Shown piece after piece: positions 63,898 to 64,000 of a DNA stretch of 64,000 nucleotides (position 1 is its first letter; each line of letters starts with the position of its first letter). The notes below the pieces were generated by a model. That model worked only from the letters and a program-made list of their open reading frames with translations. It ran no database searches and was not told where the DNA came from. The DNA is from Cupriavidus necator. Lineage in GTDB: Bacteria > Pseudomonadota > Gammaproteobacteria > Burkholderiales > Burkholderiaceae. The stretch covers positions 620,001-684,000 of the forward strand of contig CP074382.1 of assembly GCA_022041995.1 (NCBI GenBank). Direction: 5' to 3'. The position numbers and the translations under genes are program-made.

Positions 63898-64000
63898 TCA
63901 GGCCTTGACGCGCCGGACCTGGCTGCCGCTGCGCAGCATGCCGAAGTTGTTGCGCACGATCTCGGTGCCAGCGTTCAGCCCGGAGACGATTTCCACCATG
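63898..64000 (-). CDS. RND periplasmic adaptor (membrane-fusion protein), C-terminal end
   Basis: Only the last ~33 residues are in the window (VEIVSGLNAGTEIVRNNFGM, then LRSGSQVRRVKA and stop). The V-x-GL-x-G-x-x-V pattern is the usual end of RND adaptor proteins. It lies 20 bases upstream of the pump gene on the same strand, so both form one operon. Confidence 0.8.
   Translation of the reverse strand, partial: MVEIVSGLNAGTEIVRNNFGMLRSGSQVRRVKA

Noticed and set aside
1..64000. CRISPR array or tRNA genes
   Set aside because: I saw no regularly spaced direct repeats of 25-40 bases and no cloverleaf-like sequence with a TTCRA arm. A tRNAscan-SE or CRISPR finder run would be decisive.

Overview
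This 64 kb window is an accessory, probably plasmid or genomic-island, segment from a Burkholderiales-type betaproteobacterium (Cupriavidus, Ralstonia or Burkholderia would fit). The reasons are the high GC, the IS set (IS3, IS4, IS66, IS110, IS630, IS1182, IS1595, ISAzo13, ISKra4), an RIT recombinase unit, Tn3 elements carrying tyrosine recombinases, plasmid-backbone debris (KfrA-like coiled coil, FinO/ProQ-like fragment) and a Pycsar operon of the kind known from Burkholderia. This taxonomic guess is inference. No rRNA, tRNA or CRISPR array was seen.

Layout. 1-4483: an IS3 end cuts a recombinase trio, which itself sits in an ExeA/TniB-like ATPase gene; then an IS3 remnant and an IS4 remnant. 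4484-5573: 5' part of a group II intron with a broken reverse transcriptase. 5599-13495: Tn3-family transposon (Tn-A) with near-identical end repeats, tnpA, a TnpC-like gene, a passenger gene split by an ISAzo13 element, a putative recombination site and a tyrosine recombinase. 13495-18560: a broken three-gene operon (TIGR04255-like protein, unknown protein, HNH nuclease) interrupted by two different IS4-family elements. 18561-20052: plasmid-backbone debris. 20165-21910: an intact Pycsar anti-phage operon (cyclic-nucleotide-gated TIR effector plus pyrimidine cyclase). 21911-30281: unknown genes, a candidate structured RNA, an IS3 element, a GNAT gene, small ORFs, a FinO/ProQ-like fragment, a membrane diguanylate cyclase, a DnaA-box palindrome and an ISKra4 fragment. 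30283-35773: two copies of one IS start bracket an M30 metallopeptidase lipoprotein and a secreted glycerophosphodiesterase. 35772-39207: one end of a Tn7/Tn5053-like transposon (TniB, short TniQ, end repeats) cut by IS66.

39208-53617: an inverted 1.7 kb copy of the right end of Tn-A abuts a second Tn3-family transposon (Tn-B) whose passengers are a SNF2 helicase, a SWIM zinc-finger protein and a SEC-C protein. The recombinase gene of Tn-B is split by IS1182, and an IS1595 element lies exactly in its presumed recombination core. 53618-60148: a LysR regulator split by a second IS1182 copy, then IS630, IS110 and Tn5-like elements. 60680-64000: an RND efflux pump and the end of its adaptor gene, apparently older DNA at the edge of the IS-rich zone.

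The intact functions I would expect are Pycsar defence, c-di-GMP synthesis, RND efflux, the M30 protease, the phosphodiesterase and the SNF2/SWIM/SEC-C trio. Many interrupted genes can be rebuilt exactly by removing an IS and one target duplication, which gives an order of events.
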